This document shows, piece after piece, positions 1 through 8,284 of a DNA stretch of 64,000 nt; position 1 is the first letter of the stretch, and each line of letters starts with the position of its first letter. A model generated the notes under the pieces. That model was not told where the DNA came from and did no database searches. It saw only the letters and a list, made by a program, of their open reading frames with translations. Source of the stretch: Rikenellaceae bacterium (GTDB taxonomy: Bacteria; Bacteroidota; Bacteroidia; Bacteroidales; Rikenellaceae); NCBI GenBank assembly GCA_015060105.1, contig SUZD01000002.1, positions 1 through 64,000 of the forward strand, read 5' to 3'. Position numbers and translations under genes: made by a program.

Positions 1-906
1 GCTGCCGATAATGGCAATATTTTGGTTAATGGCTCGCCCGTTAAATCGAGTTATAAGGTAAAACCGCTCGACCGCATATCGTTGGTAATGCCTTATCCTC
101 GTCGGGAACTCGAAATTATACCCGAAAATATTCCTCTGAACATCGTTTACGAGGACGATGATATTATCATTGTCAATAAAGAGGCTGGAATGTGCGTACA
201 TCCCGGTCACGGTAACTATACAGGAACGCTGGTCAATGCGCTGACCTACCATCTTCGCGAACTGCCTATGTTCCAAGAGGGGGATATGCGCGCAGGATTG
301 GTGCACCGCATCGACAAAAACACTTCGGGTTTGTTGGTAGTAGCCAAAAATGAACGCGCCCATACACACCTTGCCAAACAGTTCTTCGACCACACCATAA
401 GTCGTCGATATGTGGCTCTTGTATGGGGTAATTTCACAGAGGACGAGGGTACTATTACAGGAAACATTGCCCGCAGTCGATACGACCGTCTTAAAATGGC
501 CGTATATCCCGATGGTGACGAGGGTAAACACGCAGTAACACACTACAAGGTACTCAAACGCTATGGCTATGTAACGCTTATTGAGTGTCGTTTGGAAACG
601 GGTCGTACCCACCAAATTCGTGTGCATATGGAGTATATCGGCCACCCGCTGTTCAATGACGAACGATATGGTGGCGATCGTATCCTCAAAGGTACGACAT
701 TCAATAAGTATAAGCAGTTTATCGAGAATTGCTTTCAGTTGATGCCTCGCCACGCTTTACACGCGCGCAGTCTAGGTTTTGAACACCCATCGAAACGAGA
801 TGAGGTCTATTTTGAAAGCAATTTGCCACAAGACTTTATGGCAGTTCTCTCGAAATGGGATACCTACACCGCCGCACGAGATACATTCGTTGATGACGAG
901 GAGTAA
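1..906 (+). CDS. RluD/RluA-family 23S rRNA pseudouridine synthase (5' truncated by window edge)
   Basis: Isomerises uridines to pseudouridine in large-subunit rRNA. The reading frame is open from base 1. The TTG at 22 used by the ORF track is internal, because the upstream codons (AADNGNILVNG) continue the end of an S4 RNA-binding domain, so the true start lies outside the window. The catalytic signature HRIDKNTSGL, with the catalytic Asp, is present, as are the downstream family blocks RTHQIRVHM and HALHA. About 300 codons are visible, which fits a family of roughly 320-370 residues. It converges on miaA and the two share a terminator. RluD is more likely than RluC because of the overall pattern, but subfamily specificity cannot be settled here. 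Confidence 0.9.
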   Translation, partial: AADNGNILVNGSPVKSSYKVKPLDRISLVMPYPRRELEIIPENIPLNIVYEDDDIIIVNKEAGMCVHPGHGNYTGTLVNALTYHLRELPMFQEGDMRAGLVHRIDKNTSGLLVVAKNERAHTHLAKQFFDHTISRRYVALVWGNFTEDEGTITGNIARSRYDRLKMAVYPDGDEGKHAVTHYKVLKRYGYVTLIECRLETGRTHQIRVHMEYIGHPLFNDERYGGDRILKGTTFNKYKQFIENCFQLMPRHALHARSLGFEHPSKRDEVYFESNLPQDFMAVLSKWDTYTAARDTFVDDEE

Positions 907-908
907 TA

Positions 909-932
909 AAGGTCGCTATTCGGCGACCTTTT
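909..932. terminator. bidirectional intrinsic terminator between rluD-like gene and miaA
   Basis: AAGGTCGC and GCGACCTT form an 8-bp stem around a 6-nt loop, followed by TTTT on the plus strand and preceded by A-rich sequence. The stem overlaps the last codons and the stop of miaA, so the two convergent genes share it. Confidence 0.7.
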
Positions 933-1827
933 CATTTATATACTTAACAATATTCTCTATGTCGGTTGGCGCAAACCAACGCACATCATTATCACGCCCA
1001 AACCAAGTCATCTGTCGCTTGGCATAACGGCGCGAATTTCGTTTAATCAATTCAATTGCCTCATCACGAGTAATCGCGCCATCGAAATAGTCGAAAAATT
1101 CACGATAACCAACCGTTTGTAACGAATTTAACGCGCGTTTGGGATAGAGAGCGCGTGCTTCGTTCTCCAATCCTTGCTCTACCATCACATCAACTCTGCG
1201 ATTGATACGGTCATACAATACATCACGAGGCATATCAACGCCTATTTTCACAATGCGGAAAGGTCGATCTGCAACTCGGCCTTTGCGTTGCTCGGAGTAG
1301 GGACGACCCGTCGTCAGACACACCTCCAAAGCACGCAGTACACGCACGGGATTTTGGCGGTCCACTTGTTCATAAAACACAGGGTCAAGTTGATGTAGCT
1401 GTTCAAGTAAATCCGATAATCCGTTATTTTGCAGGCGTTTATTCAATTCATCACGCACCACATCATTACGCAATGGCATATCGTCCATACCTCGACACAG
1501 CGCATCAACATAGAGTCCCGAGCCTCCAACCGCTACAACAATATCATTGTGTTTGAACAACTCCTCCAACAAAGCCAAAGCACGACGCTCAAATTCACCA
1601 CAAGTAAAATCTTCCTCTGGCTCCAAAATATCGACAAAGTGGTGAGGGGCTGCTGCTCGCTCCTCGGCAGTGGGTTGCGCCGTACCAATCGCCATTCCCT
1701 TGTAAATCTGACGAGAATCGGTCGAGATAATCTCGGCACCATAGTGCATAGCAAGGTTTACGGCAAGCGCTGTTTTACCAGAGCCCGTCGGTCCTACAAT
1801 GGTGATAAGTGTTGGTTTAGTACTCAT
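916..1827 (-). CDS. miaA: tRNA dimethylallyltransferase
   Basis: Transfers the dimethylallyl group to N6 of adenosine 37 in tRNAs reading UNN codons. The P-loop GPTGSGKTALAV, the STDSRQIYKGM block and the C-terminal RRYAKRQMTWF block are all characteristic. The ORF track starts 13 codons earlier. I chose the ATG at 1827 because the protein then begins MSTKPTLITIVGPTGSGKT as usual and overlaps the upstream gene by only 11 nt. Length 303 aa is normal. It is translationally close to the upstream PRiA4-like gene and probably co-transcribed with it. Its last codons lie in the shared terminator stem. Confidence 0.95.
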   Translation of the reverse strand: MSTKPTLITIVGPTGSGKTALAVNLAMHYGAEIISTDSRQIYKGMAIGTAQPTAEERAAAPHHFVDILEPEEDFTCGEFERRALALLEELFKHNDIVVAVGGSGLYVDALCRGMDDMPLRNDVVRDELNKRLQNNGLSDLLEQLHQLDPVFYEQVDRQNPVRVLRALEVCLTTGRPYSEQRKGRVADRPFRIVKIGVDMPRDVLYDRINRRVDVMVEQGLENEARALYPKRALNSLQTVGYREFFDYFDGAITRDEAIELIKRNSRRYAKRQMTWFGRDNDVRWFAPTDIENIVKYINEKVAE

Positions 1828-2356
1828 CGTCGGCATAATCATCCGAGCCATAATCGCTAAAATCATCGAATTCCGACATCACTTCATCGAAAATCGAACC
1901 ACGATCACTACTCTCGGCCGAAGCATCATATTGGTCGGGGGCGGCTGCCTCCGAAGCCGATGTACGAGGATAACGAACGCCCTCTTGCGCGACATCAGCA
2001 CCTGTCAATTCAAGATAGAATGCTCGCTCGGCAAGCATATCGAACATATAAATCAAACGGTCGCGATTGTGATGCATTATCTGACCGAGAGTCACATTTC
2101 CCATATATTGCGGCATTTGGTCAGCCATCTCCTCGGGCATATCCTCATCAAATCCCATATCCATCAGAGTAAACTCTCGTCCTTTATTCCATTCGGCATC
2201 CGACAAAAAGAAAGACGCCATATCGGAATCATAGTGCAAACTACGACAGATATAGTCATTAAAATCGAGCAGAGTTGCATCATAAGGCATTTCGTACTCG
2301 CGCAAGAATGCATCATTTTCATCAGATAACATTCTGAATCTCAATATCATTGACAT
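1817..2356 (-). CDS. PRiA4b ORF-3/IS1096 TnpR-like family protein
   Basis: An acidic 179-aa cytosolic protein. The N-terminal half (ILRFRMLSDENDAF, DATLLDFNDYI, MASFFLSDAEW) resembles the PRiA4_ORF3 fold (sometimes labelled IS1096 TnpR-like), which in Bacteroidales is a stable chromosomal gene upstream of miaA and not a mobile element. The C-terminal 45 residues are low-complexity and Asp/Ser/Ala-rich. No catalytic function is known to me. It overlaps miaA by 11 nt, consistent with one transcript. Family assignment is from memory of similar proteins in this position and is moderately secure. Confidence 0.65.
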   Translation of the reverse strand: MSMILRFRMLSDENDAFLREYEMPYDATLLDFNDYICRSLHYDSDMASFFLSDAEWNKGREFTLMDMGFDEDMPEEMADQMPQYMGNVTLGQIMHHNRDRLIYMFDMLAERAFYLELTGADVAQEGVRYPRTSASEAAAPDQYDASAESSDRGSIFDEVMSEFDDFSDYGSDDYADDEY

Positions 2357-2380
2357 AAAGCAACGCTTTTTGGTTTATTA

Positions 2381-2388
2381 CAAATATA
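2381..2388 (-). promoter_or_regulatory. -7 promoter box for PRiA4-like/miaA operon
   Basis: CAAATATA on the plus strand reads TATATTTG on the minus strand, matching TAnnTTTG, and leaves a short leader of about 20 nt to the ATG at 2356. I see no good -33 element. Confidence 0.5.
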
Positions 2389-2392
2389 CTAA

Positions 2393-3373
2393 TTATATCG
2401 AATTAAGGAACTGCATTGTATCTATTCCGTCGGGATAATCCCATAGCGTAGGGTGTTGCGCCCGACCAAAAGCCACAGCACGAGGATGGGAGACACGCCC
2501 AACCACACATTGAACTTTATCGTTGTGGGCATTGAGCCACTCATCAATTTCCGCTTGCGAAGCATATTCAGCATAGTGGATTGTTGCAATATTCATCGGA
2601 AACTCATCGGAACGAGCCACAATAGTATTTGTTGCATCAATAAACGAGACTCCCGACATTCGACACAACGCTTTGGTGTGCTTATAAACCTGCATCCACT
2701 TTTTTGACACTTCACATTCGGCAAGAGCCGACAACAAGCCGCCAAAATCGTATCCACAAGGCACAAATACAAGCGATACGCTACGACAACCCCGACCATC
2801 ATAAGCAGTTATATCCTGACACAAACCTTGCAAATCCGAAGCGCTTTCATCACCACTCAAAACAGCCAACGAACTACGAGATGCACGGATTAACATCGGT
2901 ACTCCTACGTATTTCTCGCGCAATACTGCTGCTGTCGCATCACTGCCCATTGCGAGGAGTGCATCTATCTGCTCACCGCCATCATACTCTCGCACATCGA
3001 AATATTCGGCAAACAGACTCACAACATATTGCATTGTCGGGGTATCCTTACTCGAATATTTAACAAGCGCGGCATGGCCCGACGCCACGACACACAACAA
3101 ATCTGCAAAGCCCACAGCAGGGATATTACCAGCCATTATCACTAAAACTCGTCGAGGCTGGGCAACGGGAATAGGGTAGTGCGACAGCCATTCATTCAGC
3201 AGTTCAGGCTGTAACATATCGGTTGCTATCGCCCTTACGGAGTTTATAACACTCTGATCCGTAAACCACGAATTTAGCTCCACTGCGCGCTGCACAACTG
3301 CTTGACTTTGGGCATCATCGCCAAAAGTTGTCAAGCGCATAGCGATTTTTGCTATTTTTTCTGCGGTTGTCAT
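2393..3373 (-). CDS. LuxC-like acyl-CoA reductase
   Basis: Predicted NADPH-dependent reduction of an acyl thioester to an aldehyde; physiological substrate unknown in this phylum. Family features are the central VLVIMAGNIPAVGF block, the LVKYSSKDTPTM segment and GRGCRSVSLVFVP, whose Cys is the likely acyl-accepting residue. 326 aa is slightly short for the family. It is divergent from kdsB. The -7 box lies 4 nt before the ATG at 3373, so the mRNA is either leaderless or begins translation at the second Met (residue 12). Assignment rests on resemblance to the PF05893-type proteins common in Bacteroidetes. Confidence 0.75.
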   Translation of the reverse strand: MTTAEKIAKIAMRLTTFGDDAQSQAVVQRAVELNSWFTDQSVINSVRAIATDMLQPELLNEWLSHYPIPVAQPRRVLVIMAGNIPAVGFADLLCVVASGHAALVKYSSKDTPTMQYVVSLFAEYFDVREYDGGEQIDALLAMGSDATAAVLREKYVGVPMLIRASRSSLAVLSGDESASDLQGLCQDITAYDGRGCRSVSLVFVPCGYDFGGLLSALAECEVSKKWMQVYKHTKALCRMSGVSFIDATNTIVARSDEFPMNIATIHYAEYASQAEIDEWLNAHNDKVQCVVGRVSHPRAVAFGRAQHPTLWDYPDGIDTMQFLNSI

Positions 3374-3377
3374 AGTA

Positions 3378-3385
3378 CAAATGTA
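3378..3385 (-). promoter_or_regulatory. -7 box abutting the acyl-CoA reductase start
   Basis: Reads TACATTTG on the minus strand. Only 4 nt separate it from the ATG at 3373, so the transcription start is expected at or very near the start codon. Confidence 0.55.
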
Positions 3386-3407
3386 ACCATAATTCGAAAA
3401 AAAAATC

Positions 3408-3415
3408 TATTTTTG
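3408..3415 (+). promoter_or_regulatory. -7 promoter box of kdsB
   Basis: TATTTTTG matches TAnnTTTG, 21 nt before the kdsB ATG. The -33 region is not clear and overlaps the divergent acyl-CoA reductase promoter. Confidence 0.5.
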
Positions 3416-3436
3416 CATAAACAATTGTTGCTTGCT

Positions 3437-4183
3437 ATGAATTTTCTCGCAATTATTCCCGCCAGATATGCCTCGACACGCTTCCCGGGCAAACCATTAG
3501 TTTCGATTCTTGGCAAACCTATGATTCAATGGGTTTACGAACGCACCTCGGCACACTTTGCCGACACTTGGGTTGCTACTGATGATAAACGCATATTTGA
3601 GGCCGTAACATCTTTCGGCGGACGAGTTGTAATGACCTCGGACAGTCACAAAAGCGGCACCGACCGTATTGCCGAGGCTCTTGAAACAATCGAGCGCTTA
3701 TCGGGCGCAAAGTACGATGTTGTAATCAATGTTCAAGGCGACGAGCCTCTTATCGCCACCGACCACCTCTCGACCATTGCATCGTTGTTTGATGATGATT
3801 CTACGCAAATTGGAACGCTGGTTAAACCATTTGCTGCCGACGAGGATATTTTTAATCCCAACACCCCCAAAGTAGTTTTGTCGGCCGATAATCGCGCACT
3901 ATATTTCAGTCGCTCGGTAATTCCGTATATTCGTGGTGCCGAGAGCTGTGATTGGCAAAGCCGCCATACCTATTACAAACATATCGGCATGTATGCCTAT
4001 CGTGCTGATGTTTTGCGCCAAATTACACGTTTGCCCCAAAGTTCACTCGAATTGGCAGAATCTTTGGAACAACTACGATGGCTCGAAAACGGCTATACGG
4101 TGCGAGTTGGCATAACCAATGTCGAAACCGTATCAATCGACACTCCCGAAGATTTGGAAAAACTAAATCAAAGTTTGAAATAG
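3437..4183 (+). CDS. kdsB: 3-deoxy-manno-octulosonate cytidylyltransferase (CMP-KDO synthetase)
   Basis: Activates KDO as CMP-KDO for lipid A/LPS core synthesis in the cytoplasm. The N-terminal IIPARYASTRFPGKPL signature is diagnostic, followed by VATDD, SGTDRIAEA and VINVQGDEPLI. Length 248 aa is standard. The track ORF begins 45 codons upstream; ATG 3437 is chosen because it places IIPARYAS at residue 5 and lies after the -7 box at 3408. It shows the organism makes KDO-containing LPS. Confidence 0.96.
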   Translation: MNFLAIIPARYASTRFPGKPLVSILGKPMIQWVYERTSAHFADTWVATDDKRIFEAVTSFGGRVVMTSDSHKSGTDRIAEALETIERLSGAKYDVVINVQGDEPLIATDHLSTIASLFDDDSTQIGTLVKPFAADEDIFNPNTPKVVLSADNRALYFSRSVIPYIRGAESCDWQSRHTYYKHIGMYAYRADVLRQITRLPQSSLELAESLEQLRWLENGYTVRVGITNVETVSIDTPEDLEKLNQSLK

Positions 4184-4194
4184 TCGTATCAAAA

Positions 4195-4225
4195 TTTGTT
4201 TTTCAACAAGTTTACATTACCTTTG
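4195..4225 (+). promoter_or_regulatory. rho promoter
   Basis: TTTG at 4195-4198, a 19-nt spacer, then TACCTTTG at 4218-4225: a full match to the Bacteroidetes -33/-7 promoter. It leaves a leader of about 70 nt before rho, long enough for the autoregulation common for rho genes, though I see no specific element. Confidence 0.75.
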
Positions 4226-4296
4226 CAGAAGATTCATTCACAAAGGCACTCGTTCGATGTGCCATATTTTCCCGAAACAACACATAATAGTTGATA

Positions 4297-5862
4297 ATGC
4301 AAGACATTGATATATTGAAAGCAAAGTCGCAGGAAGAGCTTGAAGTCATCGCTGCGGCTATGGGTATTTCCGGAGCACACAACAAGGCAGAACTTATAGC
4401 TCTGATTACAGGAGAGCCTGCAACTCCGTCGGAAGAGGCTGTTGCTCCCGCGCCACGACGCCGAGGTCGCCCTCGCAAAACAGAGGCGCAAAAAGTTTCG
4501 CCCACACCCGCAGAGCCTGTGCAAAACAACGAGCCTATCGCAGCAGAGGTTACAACAGCTCCCGAAGAGGTAAAGGTCGAGGAGAAGCCGCAACCCAAGA
4601 AGCGCGGTCGTAAGCCCAAAAACAAGACAGAGGAGAGCGCACAATCGACCGAAACGTCTGCAACTCCCACCATCGAGGAGAGCGCTGCGACTACTATTGA
4701 GCCTATCATCAACACCAAGAATTACAATGAATTCAAAGATGATTTCTTGGGCGTTATCGAGTGTGAGGGTGTTTTGGAGATTATGCCCGACGGCTATGGT
4801 TTTTTGCGTTCGGCCGACTATAACTATCTCAACTCGCCCGACGATGTCTATGTAGCACCTTCGCAAATCAAGAACTTTGGTTTGAAACCCGGCGATACTG
4901 TAACTGGCACCATTCGCCCGCCCAAAGAGGGTGAAAAATACTTTCCGTTGTTGAAAGTCGATATGATTAACGGACTTACACCCGAGCAGGTACGTGACCG
5001 CGTACAATTCGAGTATATGACCCCGCTATTCCCCAGCAAAAAATTCTGTTTGACCGAGAAAGGACACAACAATCTCTCGACACGTGTGGTTGATCTCTTC
5101 TCGCCAATCGGCAAGGGACAACGCGGACTTATCGTAGCTCAACCCAAAACCGGTAAAACCGTCCTACTTCAAAATATTGCTAACGCTATTGCTGATAATC
5201 ATCCCGAGGTTTATATGATTGTCCTGCTTATTGACGAACGCCCCGAGGAGGTTACCGAGATGGCTCGCAATGTTAAGGCCGAAGTTATTGCATCTACCTT
5301 CGACGAGCAGGCAAGCCGCCACGTCAAGGTTGCCGAAATGGTGCTCGAAAAGGCAAAACGTATGGTTGAATGTGGACACGATGTAGTGATTTTCCTCGAC
5401 TCTATCACCCGTTTGGCTCGCGCCTACAACACCGTGCAACCCGCTTCGGGCAAGGTCCTCTCGGGTGGTGTCGATGCTAATGCACTGCACAAGCCCAAGC
5501 GTTTCTTTGGTGCCGCTCGTGATACCGAGGAGCGAGGCTCGCTTACCATCATTGCGACCGCTCTTATTGACACCGGCTCCAAGATGGACGAGGTTATCTT
5601 CGAGGAGTTCAAAGGTACGGGTAATATGGAGTTACAACTCGACCGTAAGCTCGCCAATAAACGTATCTATCCCGCTGTTGATGTTGTGGCATCGGGTACT
5701 CGTCGCGAGGATTTGTTACTCAACAAAGACGCACTGCAAAAGACTTGGATTTTGCGTCGCTACCTGTCGGATATGACCTCGGTTGAAGCGATGGAGGAGA
5801 TTCGCAAACACATGGAGAACACTATCGACAACAACGAGTTGTTGGCAACTATGAACAACTAA
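4297..5862 (+). CDS. rho: transcription termination factor Rho
   Basis: Hexameric RNA-dependent ATPase that terminates transcription. The N-terminal Rho_N helix bundle (about residues 1-45) is followed by a basic/acidic low-complexity insert (about 50-125) with AT-hook-like RRRGRPRK and KKRGRKPK motifs, as usual in Bacteroidetes. Next come the RNA-binding cold-shock-like domain ([16 protein letters not shown]) and the RecA-like ATPase with Walker [19 protein letters not shown] and Walker [16 protein letters not shown]. The track start at 4291 is a TTG; the ATG at 4297 gives 521 aa. The S1/P1 nuclease gene starts 1 nt after its stop. Confidence 0.97.
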   Translation: MQDIDILKAKSQEELEVIAAAMGISGAHNKAELIALITGEPATPSEEAVAPAPRRRGRPRKTEAQKVSPTPAEPVQNNEPIAAEVTTAPEEVKVEEKPQPKKRGRKPKNKTEESAQSTETSATPTIEESAATTIEPIINTKNYNEFKDDFLGVIECEGVLEIMPDGYGFLRSADYNYLNSPDDVYVAPSQIKNFGLKPGDTVTGTIRPPKEGEKYFPLLKVDMINGLTPEQVRDRVQFEYMTPLFPSKKFCLTEKGHNNLSTRVVDLFSPIGKGQRGLIVAQPKTGKTVLLQNIANAIADNHPEVYMIVLLIDERPEEVTEMARNVKAEVIASTFDEQASRHVKVAEMVLEKAKRMVECGHDVVIFLDSITRLARAYNTVQPASGKVLSGGVDANALHKPKRFFGAARDTEERGSLTIIATALIDTGSKMDEVIFEEFKGTGNMELQLDRKLANKRIYPAVDVVASGTRREDLLLNKDALQKTWILRRYLSDMTSVEAMEEIRKHMENTIDNNELLATMNN

Positions 5863-5863
5863 T

Positions 5864-6637
5864 ATGAAGCGTTTTTCGTTACTTGCCGTCGTTGCGCTTT
5901 GTTTTAGCCAAAGTATTTTTGGCTGGGGCGCCGTTGGTCACGATGCTGTTTGCGCCATAGCCGACCATAACCTCAAACCCAAAGCCCGACGCGAACTACA
6001 CAAGATACTCGACGGACACACCATTGTATATTATTCGTCGTGGATGGACTATCTGCGTAATGTTGATGGCTACGAGGCGACTTACACATGGCACTACGCC
6101 AATGTCGATGAGGGTAAAAGCTACGAAACGATGCGCAAAAATCCCAAAGGCGATGTTGTAACCGCCATCAACGACTGCATCAACACTTTGCAGCAACGCG
6201 ATATTTGCGACAGCCTGCGCTCGACCTATACCAAATACTTAATTCATCTTGTTGGCGACCTTCACTGCCCGATGCATGCTGGTCGAGCAACTGACGCAGG
6301 TGGCAACAGACATCAAATCAAGTGGTTTGGCAAGAGCACTAATTTACACTCTTTGTGGGATTCGAAACTCATTGAGTCCTACCACAAATGGCACTATTCG
6401 GAGTGGTGCGAACAACTTGACCGCGCAGACCGTCGTACCCGCCGAGAAATATGCAAAGGTAGTGTCGAGGATTGGTTTGCCGAGAGTGTCGAGATTGCAA
6501 AAATGGTTTACGAAAAGACCCCCGCAAATGGTAACTACTCCTACGCATATTCGTTCGAAATGCCCCCCGTTGTAGAGGAGCAAATCGCCAAAGCAGGGTA
6601 CCGATTAGCATACCTTCTCAATAAAATTTTCGGGTAG
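5864..6637 (+). CDS. S1/P1 family nuclease, exported
   Basis: Predicted secreted, zinc-dependent single-strand nuclease or phosphomonoesterase. A signal peptide (MKRFSLLAVVALCFSQSIFG) is followed directly by WGAVGH, giving the mature N-terminal Trp that coordinates zinc in this family. Further metal ligands appear in HLVGDLHCPMHAG (HxxxDxHxPxH) and NLHSLWDSKLI (HxxWD). 257 aa is normal. It begins 1 nt after rho and shares its transcript. Likely scavenges nucleotides in the periplasm. Confidence 0.9.
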   Translation: MKRFSLLAVVALCFSQSIFGWGAVGHDAVCAIADHNLKPKARRELHKILDGHTIVYYSSWMDYLRNVDGYEATYTWHYANVDEGKSYETMRKNPKGDVVTAINDCINTLQQRDICDSLRSTYTKYLIHLVGDLHCPMHAGRATDAGGNRHQIKWFGKSTNLHSLWDSKLIESYHKWHYSEWCEQLDRADRRTRREICKGSVEDWFAESVEIAKMVYEKTPANGNYSYAYSFEMPPVVEEQIAKAGYRLAYLLNKIFG

Positions 6638-6654
6638 GTAATAACGACTTAAAT

Positions 6655-6689
6655 AAAGAACGCCTCGCAGATTATGTGAGGCGTTCTTT
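6655..6689. terminator. bidirectional terminator, S1/P1 nuclease and ketopantoate reductase
   Basis: AAAGAACGCCTC pairs with GAGGCGTTCTTT (12 bp) around an 11-nt loop. T- and A-rich flanks make it functional for both convergent genes. Confidence 0.85.
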
Positions 6690-7613
6690 CTATTTCATAT
6701 CAGCAAACCGAGCGGCAACAATATCGTAGGTTGGAGTAGGGATACCCTGCTTTTGGCCCAACTCTACCATATCAAACAACATTCCTTTGATTTCGGATTG
6801 ACGACCTGCTGCTACATCTTTCTGTGTCGAAGCCGTACTCTCGGGATTGATGCCTGATGCAACTTTAACATTATAGACGTCCATCGGTTGCGGGAATACT
6901 ATTCCCAAGGATTCTCCAATCGCCTGACTCTCACGTGAGAGGGCACAAAACATATCTTGCGCCTCGCCCGGGAATTGCAAACCACCCATTGTGACATTGT
7001 GATATAATCCCGCGCAGTTTGTAGCCGAGATGTACGACCATTTGATAAAGGTATCACGATTGATATCCTCCGATATTTTATTGGAGATATGTGCCGTTGT
7101 TAAAATCTCGCTAATCTCCTGCAAACGCTCCGGAGCAACATTTTGTTCTGGACGCGCACCAAAGATAAGTTTCAGCATTGCTCCCGTTTGGGTAATCTCG
7201 GCTACGGCAGATTTATAGGCTGCCACATATATCAAACCATCGAGAACAGTCACAGTCGAGGGCACCATACGGGCAATACGAGGTCCCGTTCCATATACAT
7301 TCAAAATCGGTATTACAAGAGTATCGGACTTTGCTGCGCGAGTAATCACATCGGCCACCGAATCCAACGAATAACCTTTAACGCACACAAAAATAACATC
7401 GGCTTTACGGTCATACTCCTCGGCTGTAAAAGCATTGAGCATCACTTGATGCTCGCCCATAATGCCCGATTTGAGATGCAAACCTTGTCGTCGCATGGTT
7501 TCAAGTTGCTCTCCACGAGCGATACAATCAACATCAACTCCCGACAACGCCAAAAACGACGCCAACGTTCCTCCGACGCCACCCGTTCCAACAATAAGAA
7601 ATTTCTTATCCAT
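6690..7613 (-). CDS. panE: ketopantoate reductase (ApbA/PanE family)
   Basis: NADPH-dependent reduction of 2-dehydropantoate to pantoate on the CoA pathway. The N-terminal Rossmann motif is VGTGGVGGTLA, with VCVKGYSLDSV in the second half of the fold. The C-terminal helical domain carries the catalytic-Lys region (FIKWSYISATN) and the STASTQKDVAAGR motif typical of the family. 307 aa is standard. Some ApbA-family members act on other 2-oxoacids, so PanE activity is likely but not proven. Monocistronic, with its own promoter at 7634-7664 and a terminator at each end. Confidence 0.85.
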   Translation of the reverse strand: MDKKFLIVGTGGVGGTLASFLALSGVDVDCIARGEQLETMRRQGLHLKSGIMGEHQVMLNAFTAEEYDRKADVIFVCVKGYSLDSVADVITRAAKSDTLVIPILNVYGTGPRIARMVPSTVTVLDGLIYVAAYKSAVAEITQTGAMLKLIFGARPEQNVAPERLQEISEILTTAHISNKISEDINRDTFIKWSYISATNCAGLYHNVTMGGLQFPGEAQDMFCALSRESQAIGESLGIVFPQPMDVYNVKVASGINPESTASTQKDVAAGRQSEIKGMLFDMVELGQKQGIPTPTYDIVAARFADMK

Positions 7614-7633
7614 TACTCATTTGGTTTATACTA

Positions 7634-7664
7634 CAAAGTTAATTGTTTATTGCCAAAACGCAAA
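7634..7664 (-). promoter_or_regulatory. panE promoter
   Basis: On the minus strand TTTG (7661-7664), a 19-nt spacer, then TAACTTTG (7634-7641), about 20 nt upstream of the ATG. It lies immediately beside the hsp20 terminator. Confidence 0.65.
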
Positions 7665-7665
7665 A

Positions 7666-7689
7666 GCCGTGCGCAATTAGGCGCACGGC
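7666..7689 (-). terminator. hsp20 terminator
   Basis: GCCGTGCGC and GCGCACGGC form a perfect 9-bp stem with a 6-nt loop, followed on the minus strand by an interrupted T tract (TTTTGCGTTTT). Confidence 0.65.
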
Positions 7690-7713
7690 ATCGTCCATCA
7701 ATCGAGGGCCATT

Positions 7714-8148
7714 CTACTTAATTTCGATTTGACGCTTGGTTTTGTGTTCAACAGACTCTGGTTTCTTGGGCAACTCAATGCACAAAATACCCTTCTCCAT
7801 AGTTGCTGCGATACGCTCGCGATCAACATCTTCGGGGAGAATCATTGTTTGTTGAAACTTGGTGTAAGCGAACTCTCGACGCAAATAGTGCGTTTCTTTG
7901 TTCTCATCACGCATTTCACCCTTGCGTTCCATGGTGATTACCATATCACCATTCTCGTTGATACCCACATTGAAATCCTCCTTGCACATACCGGGTGCTG
8001 CAACCTCTACCTGATATTCGGTTTTTGTTTCCTTTACATTGATGGCAGGGGTAGCGCCGTTTGCGCGAGGTTCCAGCCACTCATTACCCAACCATTCGTT
8101 AAAAATGGAAGGCAACCAGCTTTGATTTCGTCTTGTGATGGTCGACAT
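7714..8148 (-). CDS. small heat-shock protein, Hsp20/alpha-crystallin family
   Basis: ATP-independent chaperone that holds unfolding proteins. The alpha-crystallin domain spans about residues 40-140, with VEVAAPGMCKEDFNV at its start and the conserved C-terminal GILCIELPK followed by an I-E-I tail. The N-terminal arm (WLPSIFNEWLG) is short. 144 aa is typical. It has a strong Shine-Dalgarno (AAGGAGGA) 6 nt before the ATG, unlike nearly every other gene in the window, which suggests high or rapidly induced translation. No heat-shock promoter could be recognised. Confidence 0.93.
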   Translation of the reverse strand: MSTITRRNQSWLPSIFNEWLGNEWLEPRANGATPAINVKETKTEYQVEVAAPGMCKEDFNVGINENGDMVITMERKGEMRDENKETHYLRREFAYTKFQQTMILPEDVDRERIAATMEKGILCIELPKKPESVEHKTKRQIEIK

Positions 8149-8153
8149 ATTAA

Positions 8154-8163
8154 CTCCTCCTTA
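8154..8163 (-). promoter_or_regulatory. strong Shine-Dalgarno of hsp20
   Basis: Reads TAAGGAGGAG on the minus strand, ending 5 nt before the ATG. This is unusual because most genes here lack any recognisable ribosome binding site. Confidence 0.75.
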
Positions 8164-8219
8164 AAATTTAGTTAAACATTCGTTTATCGGCTGTTCAAAG
8201 TACGTGCCAGCAAAATATT

Positions 8220-8251
8220 TTTGGAGGTCTTACACAAAAAAACTACATTTG
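8220..8251 (+). promoter_or_regulatory. sdaA promoter
   Basis: TTTG at 8220-8223, a 20-nt spacer, then TACATTTG at 8244-8251; leader of about 30 nt to the ATG. Confidence 0.7.
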
Positions 8252-8284
8252 CATTGTTTTTAAACCATTCACCAGAATATTACA

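Noticed and set aside
1817-2356. Possible mobile element because the family is often labelled IS1096 TnpR-like
   Set aside because: No transposase or inverted repeats, and the gene overlaps miaA in a stable operon arrangement.
4234-5007. 257-aa minus-strand ORF
   Set aside because: Antisense of the rho low-complexity region; the Cys/Leu/Arg-rich composition is an artefact of that repeat-like DNA.
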